Below are positions 1 through 11,400 of a DNA stretch of 64,000 nucleotides, piece by piece. This DNA comes from Turritopsis dohrnii (lineage: Eukaryota > Cnidaria > Hydrozoa > Anthoathecata > Oceaniidae), in contig BQMF02000099.1 in NCBI GenBank assembly GCA_027922465.2, positions 434,001 through 498,000 of the forward strand, given 5' to 3'. The first letter of the stretch is position 1. Each line of letters starts with the position of its first letter. The notes below the pieces were generated by a model. The model was given only the letters and a program-made list of their open reading frames with translations. It had not been told where the DNA came from and made no database searches. Position numbers and translations under genes: made by a program.

Positions 1-114
1 GTAAAATTCTCCTTAACAATACTTAATATAAAATCACCAAATGAAAGAATGAAGGAAATTTTCCAAACGATTGTTTACCTATAAACTCTTTCTTTATTTC
101 TTTGTTGCCCATAT

Positions 115-159
115 CTTGTTTATACTTGTAGCTGCCAAATGTTGTGTCACTATCTCCAT
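115..159 (-). pseudogene. relic of acidic cassette exon
   Basis: Read on the minus strand, this 45-nt stretch follows a TTTTTAG acceptor and closely matches the cassette exon at 27002-27046, with similar flanking intron sequence on both sides. The expected GT donor is AT here, so it probably no longer splices. It lies beyond the FN3 exon of the long minus-strand gene, so it is either left from a tandem paralogue or a duplicated intron piece. The similarity is seen directly; the exon interpretation is inferred. Confidence 0.5.
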
Positions 160-389
160 CTAAAAACCAGTATAAAAACCAGTATAAAAGAATTGATTCA
201 AATAATATACTTTGCTTGTGTCAGCACAATGAAATGATCCTTATGATCTTCTTCTTTATAAAAAACAATCAAATGTGTTAACAAGCAAAAAGATCATTGT
301 TCAATAATGATGAAAATTATTTTGGAACCTGACAAAACCGTTATATTCTGATAAGGCTGGTAAACAAGAGAATAATATCTTTTTGCTTG

Positions 390-2290
390 AATAACATTAT
401 CACTGTTAGTGTTGAGGTTTCTAATAACAATTACTTTGTAAATATAACCAGATCATTGCCTATTGTAACATGGACTACTGACAGCTTATCTAAAGACTCC
501 TTAGCAAAAGATCCGATAGAAGGGACTCTCTACAAAATTAAGAAGCACTCTAGCGTTGTTCGAATTTGTAGAGAGAACAACATCTTTTCTTTCTCTCATA
601 TTGAAGCCTTGGAAACGTTTCAAGTGATAATGAGTCCAAATCATAAAAAGTGCACCAATGGTCCGATATCTGTGAAGATTCTGAACATTGCTATAAAGTC
701 CTCTGTGTTCCACTTACTGATTGTCTCAACACAGCAATACTTCAAAAAATCTTTCCAGATGAATAGCTAATGACACCTGTATTTAAAAAGGATGATGTGA
801 CTTCAAAGGTTAGCTACAGGTCCATAAGTGTTTTTATATCCTTTTGAGAGAATTGTATTCAACCAGATGTCAACTTTGTTTGGAGGAATTCTTTCCAAAT
901 ATCTATGTGGCTTTAGGAAAGGTTACAGTAATCAACATGCCTTGCTTAAGTTACTCAAGGGATGGCAGGAGAGTCTTGACAACAGTAATTACTGTACTTT
1001 TACTGTATTGCACTAAAGTGTTTGACTTGCTACACCGTAATTTGTTTGTAGCTAAATTTACTGCATTTAAGATTCCTTCATAGTTACCTATCTGATAGAT
1101 TACAAAGCACTTAAATTTTATCTGCTTTTAATTCTTTGCTTATTATGCTTATTATGTCTTGGTGTTTCTCAAGGGTCACTTCTAGGTCCATTACTATTTA
1201 ATATTTTTATAAACGATCTTCTTTTTATTAAAAACTGAAAATTTTGACAGGACAAAATTTCGGCAAAAACTGTTGAGATTGTGATGTGTCATTGTGGCAT
1301 GTCATGAAGTCTTTAAGCCAAGCAGCTTCTTGTTTTTAATTTAGGAACTACAATCGTCGCACAAGTAGAATAATAAACTTGAAATATTGTCTTAAACGCA
1401 ACTTTTTGGATTTCCCTGTCCATAAAGTGCTTAAAGTTCGGATATTCCAAAATTAAGTTATAGATGAAATCCTGCCAAAGGTTTTTCCACTGGAGTGACC
1501 AAAATTTGGACAAAATTATTTCTGCCGAAAAAAAAATAGCCAAATATTTTGGTTCTTAATGAATACAGAAATCACTCATTTGCAACTTTGCCGATGATAA
1601 CACCTTATACTGCAGTGATTCCAGCACTCCAAAAATCAGTCATTTGAAAATTTTGAGTTTGAAACATGATTTGCATCATGTATTATGGAAGTTTTCTTCA
1701 AATCAAGTGATGACAAATCTGTAAAAATTTTAAATGATCCCATTAGAAAAAATTGATAACAGTGTTCATATGTAGCTTTTGAAGGGTATACCATTAGTCA
1801 GTCCAACACTGTGAACTTACTCTTGCTAAGAATCTTTCTTTTCAGAAGCGGCATTGCGAATGTCTGTGTCATAGCTATAATACTTCTCTTGACGAGCTGC
1901 TTAAGTGAGATGGGAAAGTCAGGATTCACACCATACATATTCGATTTTCTCTGACTGAAATATTCAAACAGTCAATAGTTTGAGTCCTTGTTTTATGATG
2001 AAAGCATTTTGTCCTAAGTCCAGACTGTATAGATTAAGAAACCCTGACTTACTAACTTTACTTAAATCAAACGCTGTTGCCTATGCCATCATCAGTTTGT
2101 TATGGAATAATCTCCCTATTGAGTATAACTAGGTAAACTCTTAATCTTTATTTAAGGAGAAATTGAAATGCTGCAACCGTTTTAATTGTAGTTGCAAGTT
2201 GTCCAAACTTGAGGAATATTAGAACTATTGTTATTGGTAATCTTATTACTACTTTTGTACACACAGCTACTTAAATTCTAAGAAATCTTT
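390..2290 (+). pseudogene. decayed CR1/L2-like LINE reverse transcriptase (ORF2 relic)
   Basis: Translation in shifting frames gives ordered pieces of a non-LTR reverse transcriptase. First comes a pre-palm region (about 500-760), then LSKYLCGFRKGYSNQHALLK at about 880-955, which closely parallels the LINE at 48543-49655. GVSQGSLLGPLLFNIFIND follows near 1160-1220 and FADDNTLY near 1580-1610. A C-terminal region with the usual tail of this family runs to about 2280. Many stops and frameshifts make it inactive. The catalytic FADD motif itself survives. It is the same broad family as the minus-strand LINE at 47.4-58 kb but far older. Confidence 0.8.
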
Positions 2291-2720
2291 TGTACTATGT
2301 AAATCCAACTTGAAAAAAATGCTTTACATTACTACCTACTTTACTTTCATGGTAACAGCCACAAACGTAAGAGATTCAATAATACTTTTTTCTCCTCTTT
2401 TTACTTCATCTAACAAAGATTTACATCAATGGAAGAATATAAAAGACAACGAGGATCTTTTATCCACCCATCAGAAGAAGATTCAAAAGGACATGTTGGA
2501 AAGTCAGATGAATTATCCATACCCTTCACATAGACTTTCTCTATCAGCAACTTTTCTAATTTTCTTGATTCTCCACACAAGACTTAACAATTCTATTTTT
2601 TATAATTCAATACTATTTTCTCATCAGTAGTTTCTTCACTGTTTGCTTATCTTCCTCTTTGCCAGTAGATTTTATAAAACAGATTGCAATATGATGTCTA
2701 AAATGTTTTACCATACGACA
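1680..2720. repeat. segmental duplication, copy 1 (LINE 3' end joined to BEL piece)
   Basis: This block matches 2880-4440 in order and orientation: the LINE C-terminal region, the same LINE/BEL junction near 2330-2370, a shared piece at 2475-2515 and a BEL zinc-knuckle piece at 2610-2720. Because the junction between two unrelated elements is shared, duplication of the block is more likely than two independent insertions. Copy 1 lacks the roughly 0.75 kb that copy 2 has between its 3600 and 4340. Confidence 0.7.
2330..2720 (-). pseudogene. BEL/Pao relic (short copy)
   Basis: On the minus strand, 2612-2720 gives a degenerate zinc-knuckle tail (C...RHHIAIC) typical of BEL gag. At 2420-2560 there is a decayed match to the BEL stretch after RNase H, ending in a degenerate W..GP.FL-type motif. 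Everything between is missing compared with the longer copy at 3350-5100. It is non-functional and short. The assignment rests mainly on its similarity to that copy. Confidence 0.55.
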
Positions 2721-2821
2721 GTTTGAAAAAATATAAAATAAATGAGAGTCCGAATAAAGTCATTTTATTTAAATCTTGAAGTGAGATTATAAATAATACA
2801 AAAATGAGTTTGTTGTTATAT

Positions 2822-2856
2822 CTCATATTTCGACTTTCACGAAGTCATCATCAGAG
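2822..2856 (-). ncRNA. hammerhead-ribozyme-like motif
   Basis: Minus strand reads CTGATGA, one extra T, a 5-bp stem (GACTT/AAGTC) with a 5-nt loop, then GAAA. This is the order of the hammerhead core, but the extra base between CTGATGA and helix II departs from the canonical fold, and helix III is very short or absent. Such motifs are known in Penelope-like elements and retrozymes. It sits at the boundary between the two copies of the segmental duplication. Confidence 0.4.
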
Positions 2857-2879
2857 CAACAAAGTACTAATGTGGTTTT

Positions 2880-4440
2880 CTTCAAATCAACTAGTGCCGA
2901 ACCTGGAAAAATTTCAAAGTATCCTACTAGGGACAACTTATAAAACTACTCATTTAGCTTTAGTCAGTCCGACTCTGTGACACTACTAGGTGTTACTCAC
3001 TAAGAATCTTAACCAAGATGGGAAAGACAGCATTCAGACCATTCATATTCTATTTCTTCTGACTGAAATATAGAGGACTGTCAATAGTTTGAATCCTTGC
3101 TTTATGACGAAAGTATTTGTCCCTAAGTCCAGTCTGTACAGATTAAGAATCTTACATACTTACCCACTTACTTACTTTACCTAAATCAAACACTGTTCAA
3201 CTCTTTAAAATTTTGAGGCAGTTTGTTATGGAATATTATTATTAGTAGTAGTAATTTTATTACTACCTTTTTACACATGTTTGGATTTGAGTAGCCTTTT
3301 CTACTATGTAAGTCCAACTTGAAATAAATGTTTTACTTTACTACTTGATTCACTTTACTTTCATGGTAATAGCCACAAACGTAAGAGAATCAATAACACT
3401 TTTTTTCTCCTCTCTTTTTACTTCATCTTTATCACCTTCATCATTCACAACAAAGATTAACATCAACAGAAGAACATAAAAGAAACTGAGGACCTTTCAT
3501 TCAGCCATTAGAAAAAGATTCAAAAGAACATGTTGGAAAGTCAGATGGATCGGCCATACCCTTTACATAGGCCCATCTTTTTCTGTCCACATAATTTGAC
3601 AACTTGATTCTCCACCCAAGGTTTCCACAATTCTTTTTTCTCTCAATCCAACATAATGAAATCTCAGAATTATATCAACAAAAATCTTCACTTACGGCAA
3701 ACTTCCCTCGAAAGGCTGATTTACATTGATCAAAAGATCTTCTAAGAAAATGTAACCTAACAACCAGATGAAGACATCAAAGGAGCAACTATAGTTTTAG
3801 CACAACCAAAATTCACTAAAACTACAAGAACCGTAACAATTACTACTATTTAACAACAGTGCAATAAACCTCATTTGAGCTATCACAAAACCCATGCAAA
3901 TCTGTAAGTTCACATTCAGACTCCAAAATTAGACGCTTCAATCTCATAGACTTTAAACTTTTCAATAGGGCTAAAAAATCAAACCAAACATGCTTTAATT
4001 TTTCAGAAACCTTGTCATCCCAACCTAGCTTACTTTGAAGTAACAACTGCAAAAGAACTTTGACTCTAAACATTGCAACCGAAATAAAACCTAAAGGATC
4101 ATTAAAGATGCTGACACACATGAAATGTTTTCTTCAAGAATATCCCAATCAACACCTAAATCATTCTTACCCGAAACCTCACTGTCACCCATAAAAACAT
4201 AAATCCTGTTAGGTAAGTAATGCATTTTACCAACCTCTACAGAAATCTCACTCTTAAGCACCCTCTCAATAATTCCTTTTTCCTCAAATTCTGAAGAAAC
4301 TTCTTTGCAATCATGTAAAACTAAGTTCTGTGGACTATCTGCTATTTTCTCGTCAGTAGTTTAGTCACTGCTTGCTTTATCTTCTTCCTTACCAACAGAT
4401 TTTCCCAAACAGATTGCAATGTGATGTCTACCTTTGCAGT
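2880..4440. repeat. segmental duplication, copy 2
   Basis: Second copy of the LINE 3' end plus BEL block described at 1680-2720. It keeps extra BEL pol sequence (3600-4340) that copy 1 has lost. The copies are clearly diverged, so the duplication is old. Confidence 0.7.
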
Positions 4441-5100
4441 TTTTACAAATTTTACTTTGTCAAAAATCTTTTTCTAATGACCTGACCCTAAAAAACAAAA
4501 TATCTTCTCTTTCTTTTCAAAATGTCTAATCCCTAAGTGACCTACACTGCCAACTATTATGAAAGTTTGAGCAAAAAAACGTCCTCACTATTTGCACTGA
4601 TTCCTTAATCTAAGCTGTACTCTTATCTTGATGATGACAGGCTAGACAATTTCAAAAATGTTGCACAATTCGCAATATTTTGAACTTCTTTATTTATGAA
4701 TTTGATCACATGATCTAAAGTCCAAATGTCATTATTGTAACTGTATAGCTTGTAGATGACCTGTCGATGGATTTTTAAGATTCGAAATAATATTGCCAAA
4801 GAAAATAATGTGAATCAATGTTAATCATTGTTGGTTGATGTTTGAAAAGACCACCATTACCTCTAAGGCTTCATCACCCAAGAAAAGGCAATGAAACAAT
4901 AACTGACACTTTTAGTGGACCAAGGGAACTCCGAAAGTTTTAGCAAAATGGTGTCTAATGCCAACATCATCAAAAATCTGTAATCAATGATGTCCCACCA
5001 ACGTTAAATCATTATCCTTCCATGCGTCTTTGAATGAAATTTTGAATCAATACAAGTGCCAAGCATCTACCCATCAGAGATTCTATATTTCACTTTGTAG
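3350..5100 (-). pseudogene. BEL/Pao LTR-retrotransposon relic (gag-pol fragments)
   Basis: Reading on the minus strand from about 5100, a gag-like piece with WTLDHVIKFINKEVQ lies near 4680-4740. A zinc-knuckle with the CKGRHHIAIC pattern follows at 4390-4450. An RT start with a HYLPN motif is at about 4120-4340. The pol connection region is at 3846-4121, with DPLGFISV near its start and the RNase H-like LHGFCDSS near its end. A later RNase H portion with decayed GPQFL is near 3440-3700. Most of the RT core, including the catalytic YVDD block, is absent, and stops and frameshifts are frequent. The motif order is characteristic of BEL/Pao. No LTRs were recognised. Confidence 0.75.
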
Positions 5101-5419
5101 CTTAGCAATTAGCTCTTGTGTATGCAAAAGTTAAAAATACAGAGTTTTCTGTTTGAAAGTCGTGCGCCGTCATAAATGAGCACTAAACATATCCCTCACA
5201 GATGTCGTAGTTCATTCTATTTGTGTCGCTGTTTAAGCATAAACATTTTATTCATAACTGTCAGCTCTGAGGAATTTTATGTACAAGTGGAATTCAACAG
5301 AATTCATTCACATTGCCCTTAAACCTGTGATAAGAAATACAATTCAAAGTATTTCTAAAATAAAAAACAAAAATTGTATAAAAAAAGTAAATAAAGAAAG
5401 AGAAAATAAATGAAAATAC

Positions 5420-5448
5420 CTATGTCAGGGATAGCGGCTCCGGACTGT
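5420..5448 (-). CDS. candidate 29-nt exon after the FN3 exon
   Basis: On the minus strand a pyrimidine-rich tract and TTTTTAG precede 29 nt that end at a GTATTT donor. Entering in phase 2 from the FN3 exon it reads without a stop as QSGAAIPDI. It is too short to identify by content. The splice signals and frame are the only support. Confidence 0.3.
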
Positions 5449-8400
5449 CTAAAAATGAAGGAAAGACACTAAAAAGACCCCAAATAATTATCCATATAAA
5501 ACTAGTCTCAATAATCAAAAGGTACTAATGTACCTCATTGGGAAAAGTATGTCACATGGAGATGACAGAAGCCCATTAAACCCATGGACAGCATACAGTG
5601 TAAGCTTATATGTACAAGAATCCTCCACTGGTAATTGATATTTATGACTTTGAAGGTCATCAATAACTTGATTTGTACCCTTAGGCTGTGTTACAATCTC
5701 AAGCCGAAAGTGCTTTGAGGGATGAATCCAAGAAAATTCCACTTCATCTGGCATTACTCTTTCTGTTGACACATCAACAACTGGCTCAGGAGGTCCATAT
5801 CTAAAAGAATATTAGAATATTAGATCATTAGAAAACGATTCAAATACAGCTCTTCAAAATTACAATGAAACCTCTAATAGTGACCACTTTTAGGGACCAA
5901 CTCAAAATGGTCACTGATTGCAGGTGGTCGTTGTGGGAAGGTTTTCTTATGAGAGTTTGACTGAAACAGGATAAAAGTTAAGTGGTCGTTCTGCAGAGGT
6001 GGTCGCTATAAGAGGCTGCTTGTACTTCTAAATAATTGATAAATGACCTACTTTGATAAGTAACTAACATCAAACTTGACTGTGTCTTGTGAATAAACGT
6101 CATTTTGTGATTTGATGATGTCACAATACTCCTTGTTTTTCTTATTGATCTTCAACCCATCCTCTACCTTTGTTTGCAAGGGATCTCTACTATGCATTGT
6201 TTCATCAAGTTTATATGATGCGATTTGTAGTTTCCCAGAATTAACCAATAACTCCAGCATATTTCTCACGGTTTCTCTTTCGGTAACTTCTTCTCTTGCA
6301 TAGAGGTAAGGCACAATAATAACTAAGTGATCTGTACATCTTGAGACCATTTCAATGAAGTATTGTCTCTTGAAGTAATCATTAGGGTTTGTGATCACAA
6401 TTACTAAGGGGAATTGTAAACCCCGTGAGCCAGTATAATTTGTAACAATTGTTTCATGCTCTGACAACTGATCGATGGATTCTGTATTTTGCTTTTCTGG
6501 ATCATAGAAGAACGTCGTTTTGTTGTTTAATAACCCTACTGATTTGCATAAATCAAACTCATCTTGGTTACAAACAACTAATCTTTTACCACCATCAACT
6601 GTAGCTTTGGATTTAAAAGCTTTCCTTAAAGCAATAGTAAGCAATGCCACTTTATCTTCCCTTTTCAACTCTTCTTTTCCATCCAAATTTAAAAAAATAA
6701 GTTCTGGTTCTTCACCTGTTATTTCGTGTCCTTCAAAATCGCACTTCCTGAAATTATACTCAGTTTCTAATTTATTGCCAGAGCGTTCAAACTTTTCTGC
6801 ACATTCTTTCCCTACTTCATCTATATCATTCAGATCACCATGTTTCAATTCAAAATGTGGCTTTGGTAGATTAGAAACAGAATCACTATCAACCTTTGAC
6901 TCAGTTGAAGATTCAGATGTGCTACCAACATTATCTTCGCTAGTATCTGAGAATGAACCATCATCAGCTGATTCTTTTTGCTTCACTTGTGGGTTATTAT
7001 TAGATGCCATTGAGGATTTGGAATCTATTCCTGGTTGTGGAATTACAGTCGGAGAAGTGATGCCATCCATGAGGACTTTGATAACATCAAAAACCTGCTT
7101 AGTAACACGCATTGAGCACTCTAACTTAACCAATTCCATTTCATCCAAACCTTCATAACAACGAAATGATTTGTGCTCATTTTGCTTTTCCTGAGAAATG
7201 TATTTTCGTTTCTTTTCCATGGCTCGAAGAAGAAACAACACATGAGATTCCTTCAACTCACTTCCATGTTCCAAAAATATTTTCCTCAAATTTCTGGCCT
7301 CGTTTTCATTAATTCTTTCAGAATCAACCTCATCTACAAACAAATGAAAACGACGACCGCTTCTCGCTGCTCTTAGTCTAATGGCTGACAACATATCGGA
7401 AATGGTGAAATCAATTGAACCAGACAAGTCAGGATAGAGTTCCTTCATTTCATCTTTTAAGATCTCGCCAATTCCTTTAGAATTCTGGCATATTAAATTC
7501 GGACTTCCATCTCTTCTTAAGGATTCACAATTCTCTTTCATACTTTTCACTAATAAACTGAAATTGTCAAACAGCACAAAATATATATCTGTTTCCACAT
7601 TGCAATGTTTCATTAAATGCTTCAATAGAAATTCTGCTATCAACGTCTTCCCACTACCATACCCACCCACGACAATCTTCCAAAATTTATTAGAAAAAAC
7701 GACTTCTTTTTGTTCCTTTGTTAACCACATTGAAAGAAGTCTTTGATGAGTGGGTCCATCCAAGACATTCTTAGAAACCTTAGTGGTAACTACAAATCCT
7801 AATAACAGACTCAGAAAGTTGATCAATGACAATTTATGAGGATCAGGAACAGAATCATCAGAAACAGGATCCCAGCATAATGACTTCAGTTTTTCTGATA
7901 TGCGATCTATATCACGTTTAGTGAAAATCAATTCATTCTTGCATTGAGTGGTAATATTCGGTGCAGCTACAACATTGAAATATGAAAAGTGCTTCCCAAG
8001 AATCCCACCAAACAGATAGAAAAATAGGCGAAAATAATTTTCTCCTTTTTTCAAATCTTCCTCAGCTTCCTTTTCATTAGGTGCTTCACTGTAATGTACA
8101 ATACAAAGATAGGTCGAACTGCATAAAATAATTTGTTTGTCTCCACTATCAACCTTTCCAAGATCTACTTGCCAATCTTCTGGGACCTTCCCTAACATGT
8201 TCTTGCAATGCTCACTAACATCATAATGTGTGACAACAGCTGCATCATCAATGTGCTGTTTCATTTTATCAGCTAGCTTTGATACTTCATCATCACTGAA
8301 CATGTACGATGGAGGGAAGCGAATTTTTTTGGTAATAATTTCCTTGTCCTCGACATCAACTTTAAAGCACTCTTTAAGGATTTTATCTCTGCATAGTTCC

Positions 8401-11400
8401 ATGTATCTTTCAAACGGGATCTCTCCACTTCTCCCATGTTCTACTTTCGTTGGCATATGTCGTCCAGACAAGTCAACCTTCTCATATACATCTTTACAAC
8501 ATGTATAAACACGGACTTTGGGGCCTCTGCGAGCAACTTGGTCTTTATAATCAGCGGCTAAAATGACAATAAAATTAAAGAGTAATGAAAAACAATATAT
8601 GTCCATAAATTTCAAACAATAACAATTACCACAAGAATTTATCAACAAACTATAATCATAGAAATGTAAGAAAATAAGGCCACTTTTAACCACCATTATT
8701 ATAAATTCATCCCAAGTTGCAAATTATTATCTTAATTGTGGATTTTCATCTATGATATCTTTTCAGTACCGTCCTTGATAGCTACTATATGTCTTATGAA
8801 ATGCTGGACAAAGTGATGTGAATGTGTCCTTGGGAAAGATAGGTGAACCAAGACCAATACAAGATGTATTATGTAGCTTCCTAGCTACTATGTCTTATGA
8901 AATGCTGGACAAAATGATTCGCTTTGTAACAATTATGCAAAATTTCTTCACTTTCTAAAAAGACCTGTTGGCATTTCAGGTTTGCTTTTAAGATCGAAAC
9001 AAAAGTAAAATTACTTGAATGCTAAGAATAAATGCTAGCATTGTTGTAAGTCAAGGGAAAATAACAAAAATCTTTTTCCCTGTTTGAATAACTAGTTAAT
9101 GTCTTGATTGTAGACATGAAATATCAGTGTATTTGTTATGCGGGATAAGCTGGGCATGAAGAGAAATGTGTCTGTTAACAAGCAAGTACATTTGCGCCCC
9201 TGTAAACTGAGATTAACGAGATTTCAAAGGATACAAATTTGTAAGAATCATTATGACACCTATTAAGAAATAACAACATGAGAAAAAAATCTGTATAAGC
9301 ATCCAACAGGCAAAAAATTTTATCATGAAATTAAAACCATGGTTAGAACACTAAAACCACACTACGTTTCCAGGCATTGTTTTACAGCAGCATAAAGTAC
9401 TTTAAAGCCTAATCCTGCAAAAGCCATCCTACAAAAGGAAGGTGAATGGTCACTGCCAAAATATAACAGAACATGTGCAGGTTTAGAGGAAGGGCTGCAT
9501 TATTAGACATTGTGGAAGACAGCTGGAGTTTCAACATCAATTCATGTCATCTAAGCTATCAACACTGAATAATTTTACAAACCTTTTCCAAGTTAATGAT
9601 AACTGGGAAACGAAATGCAGCCTTTAAGCCACTGACTGTCAATATGCTAATATAAGTCAATGAATGATCGATTGATTATCAAAAGAAGCATCCAGCAAAA
9701 CAACTCTCTTCTTAATGGACCTTTTCACAAGTTGATACCTAGTTACTTTTATGTAGTAAAAATAATTTTAATTTCAATAATTTTATGGCAAAACTAACGA
9801 AGAAATGATCTTTAAAGCTACTTGAGTAACAAGCAGGAAGTCAATAACGACTCAATGCAAATCAATATCATTACATGTTATCACAAAATGACAATAAAAT
9901 GCTAACACTTATGAGCTAGTTGGCTCATTAGAACAGAAATGCTAGTGTCCAGTCAGTCAGTGATGAAGAGGTGCTCCAATGAATTAATGCTAAATCATTA
10001 GCATTGGTACTAAAACAAGATATTCAAGAGGTAACTGAGCCACCTTTACAACAAAGAGGATCAGAAAAGGCTATATATGCAATGAGATCAATTTCACTCA
10101 TGATAATACAGAGGCAGTGGTTCTAACTGATGAAAGTAACACATTTAAGTCCCTAAATTAACTTGTAGCTCTTCATAACATTCAAGTATGTGTCCACATT
10201 TTCCTATAATACTCATAAATACTTACTGATTCGATACAGATGTTAAAGAATATCATCATGTGAACAGAAGGAAAACAAGAGGACAACTTTTCCTTGAAGT
10301 TCTATACTATTGGTGTCATACCATTGATTCAATCCCTTGAATACTTTGCCTGATCATGAAAGATGTTGGTGGGACGAAATAGTTAAAAAGGCCTGACAGT
10401 TGGCTGATTTCATTAATGATAAGAAACCATGATTCATTCTAAAGCATCAAGAAATGACAGTCAGAGCTCAGAACTTATTTTAGAAATACTTAGGGCCAAA
10501 GTAATGGGTCTAAACATGGAATGGAAGTGATTCTTTTCATGGTACATACATGTAGAAAAAAGTAAAGGGAATGGAGAATAGGGATTGTTCAAAACTAGAC
10601 TTGTCAAGAAATTCTCTAAACTCAGTAGTTCAGTGGATACTGAAGAAACTTCTCTTGATAAATCAAAGTAGGTTTTAAATTTATCTTCCAAACGACTAAC
10701 AATAGAAGAAAATAGTGTTCTGTCAAAGGGAATGAACTTTTGTCTCACTTACAAGTTTACCAACTAAAGAAATGCGAGTGTAGAGAAAGCAATGAAACTT
10801 TTACCAAAAGAGGAAGCAGGCACTATTACAGCAAAATAAGCCTGACTCTAAAATATGCGAAAATTCCATTAAGATAACTGTAAAAACAGGAATGCAAATC
10901 ATTGAACTTGTTAAGGAAGGATAAAAATAAAATGATTCTACCAAGGGCATAAAGGGAAAACAACTGTGGTCTTGGACAAAGTTGATTACCTCAATAAATG
11001 TTACAAGCACATAACAGACAGTACAACTTAAACTGGATCTGAAAGTATCAAGCAGGACACAAGAAAAATATTTTTGGGTCTAAATAAAGAAGGATATATC
11101 GATGAATGGTTGTATCATAAACTTAGACCTTCCAATATACCACTACCCTGATTCTATGGACTCCCTAAATTACACAAACAGGACATTCCTATATGCCCCA
11201 TTGTTTGGTGTACTGGATCACTGCAAAAACTCAAAAGAGTTTTCTGAGTATATTAGTAAAATAACAATCAAAGGGGACAAGTGTATGGTTTCGATTGATG
11301 TTACTTCACTGTACACAAATGTACCAATAAATGACATTTTGAATATCATCATAGAACTCATGCAAAATGATGATATGGTGGAAATAAAAACAAGATACTA

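Noticed and set aside
387..770. Independent 127-residue gene
   Set aside because: Its middle part aligns with the pre-palm region of the LINE RT that follows directly.
10461..10748. 95-residue minus-strand ORF
   Set aside because: No recognised domain or splice sites; it lies just before the plus-strand Penelope relic and may be its antisense.
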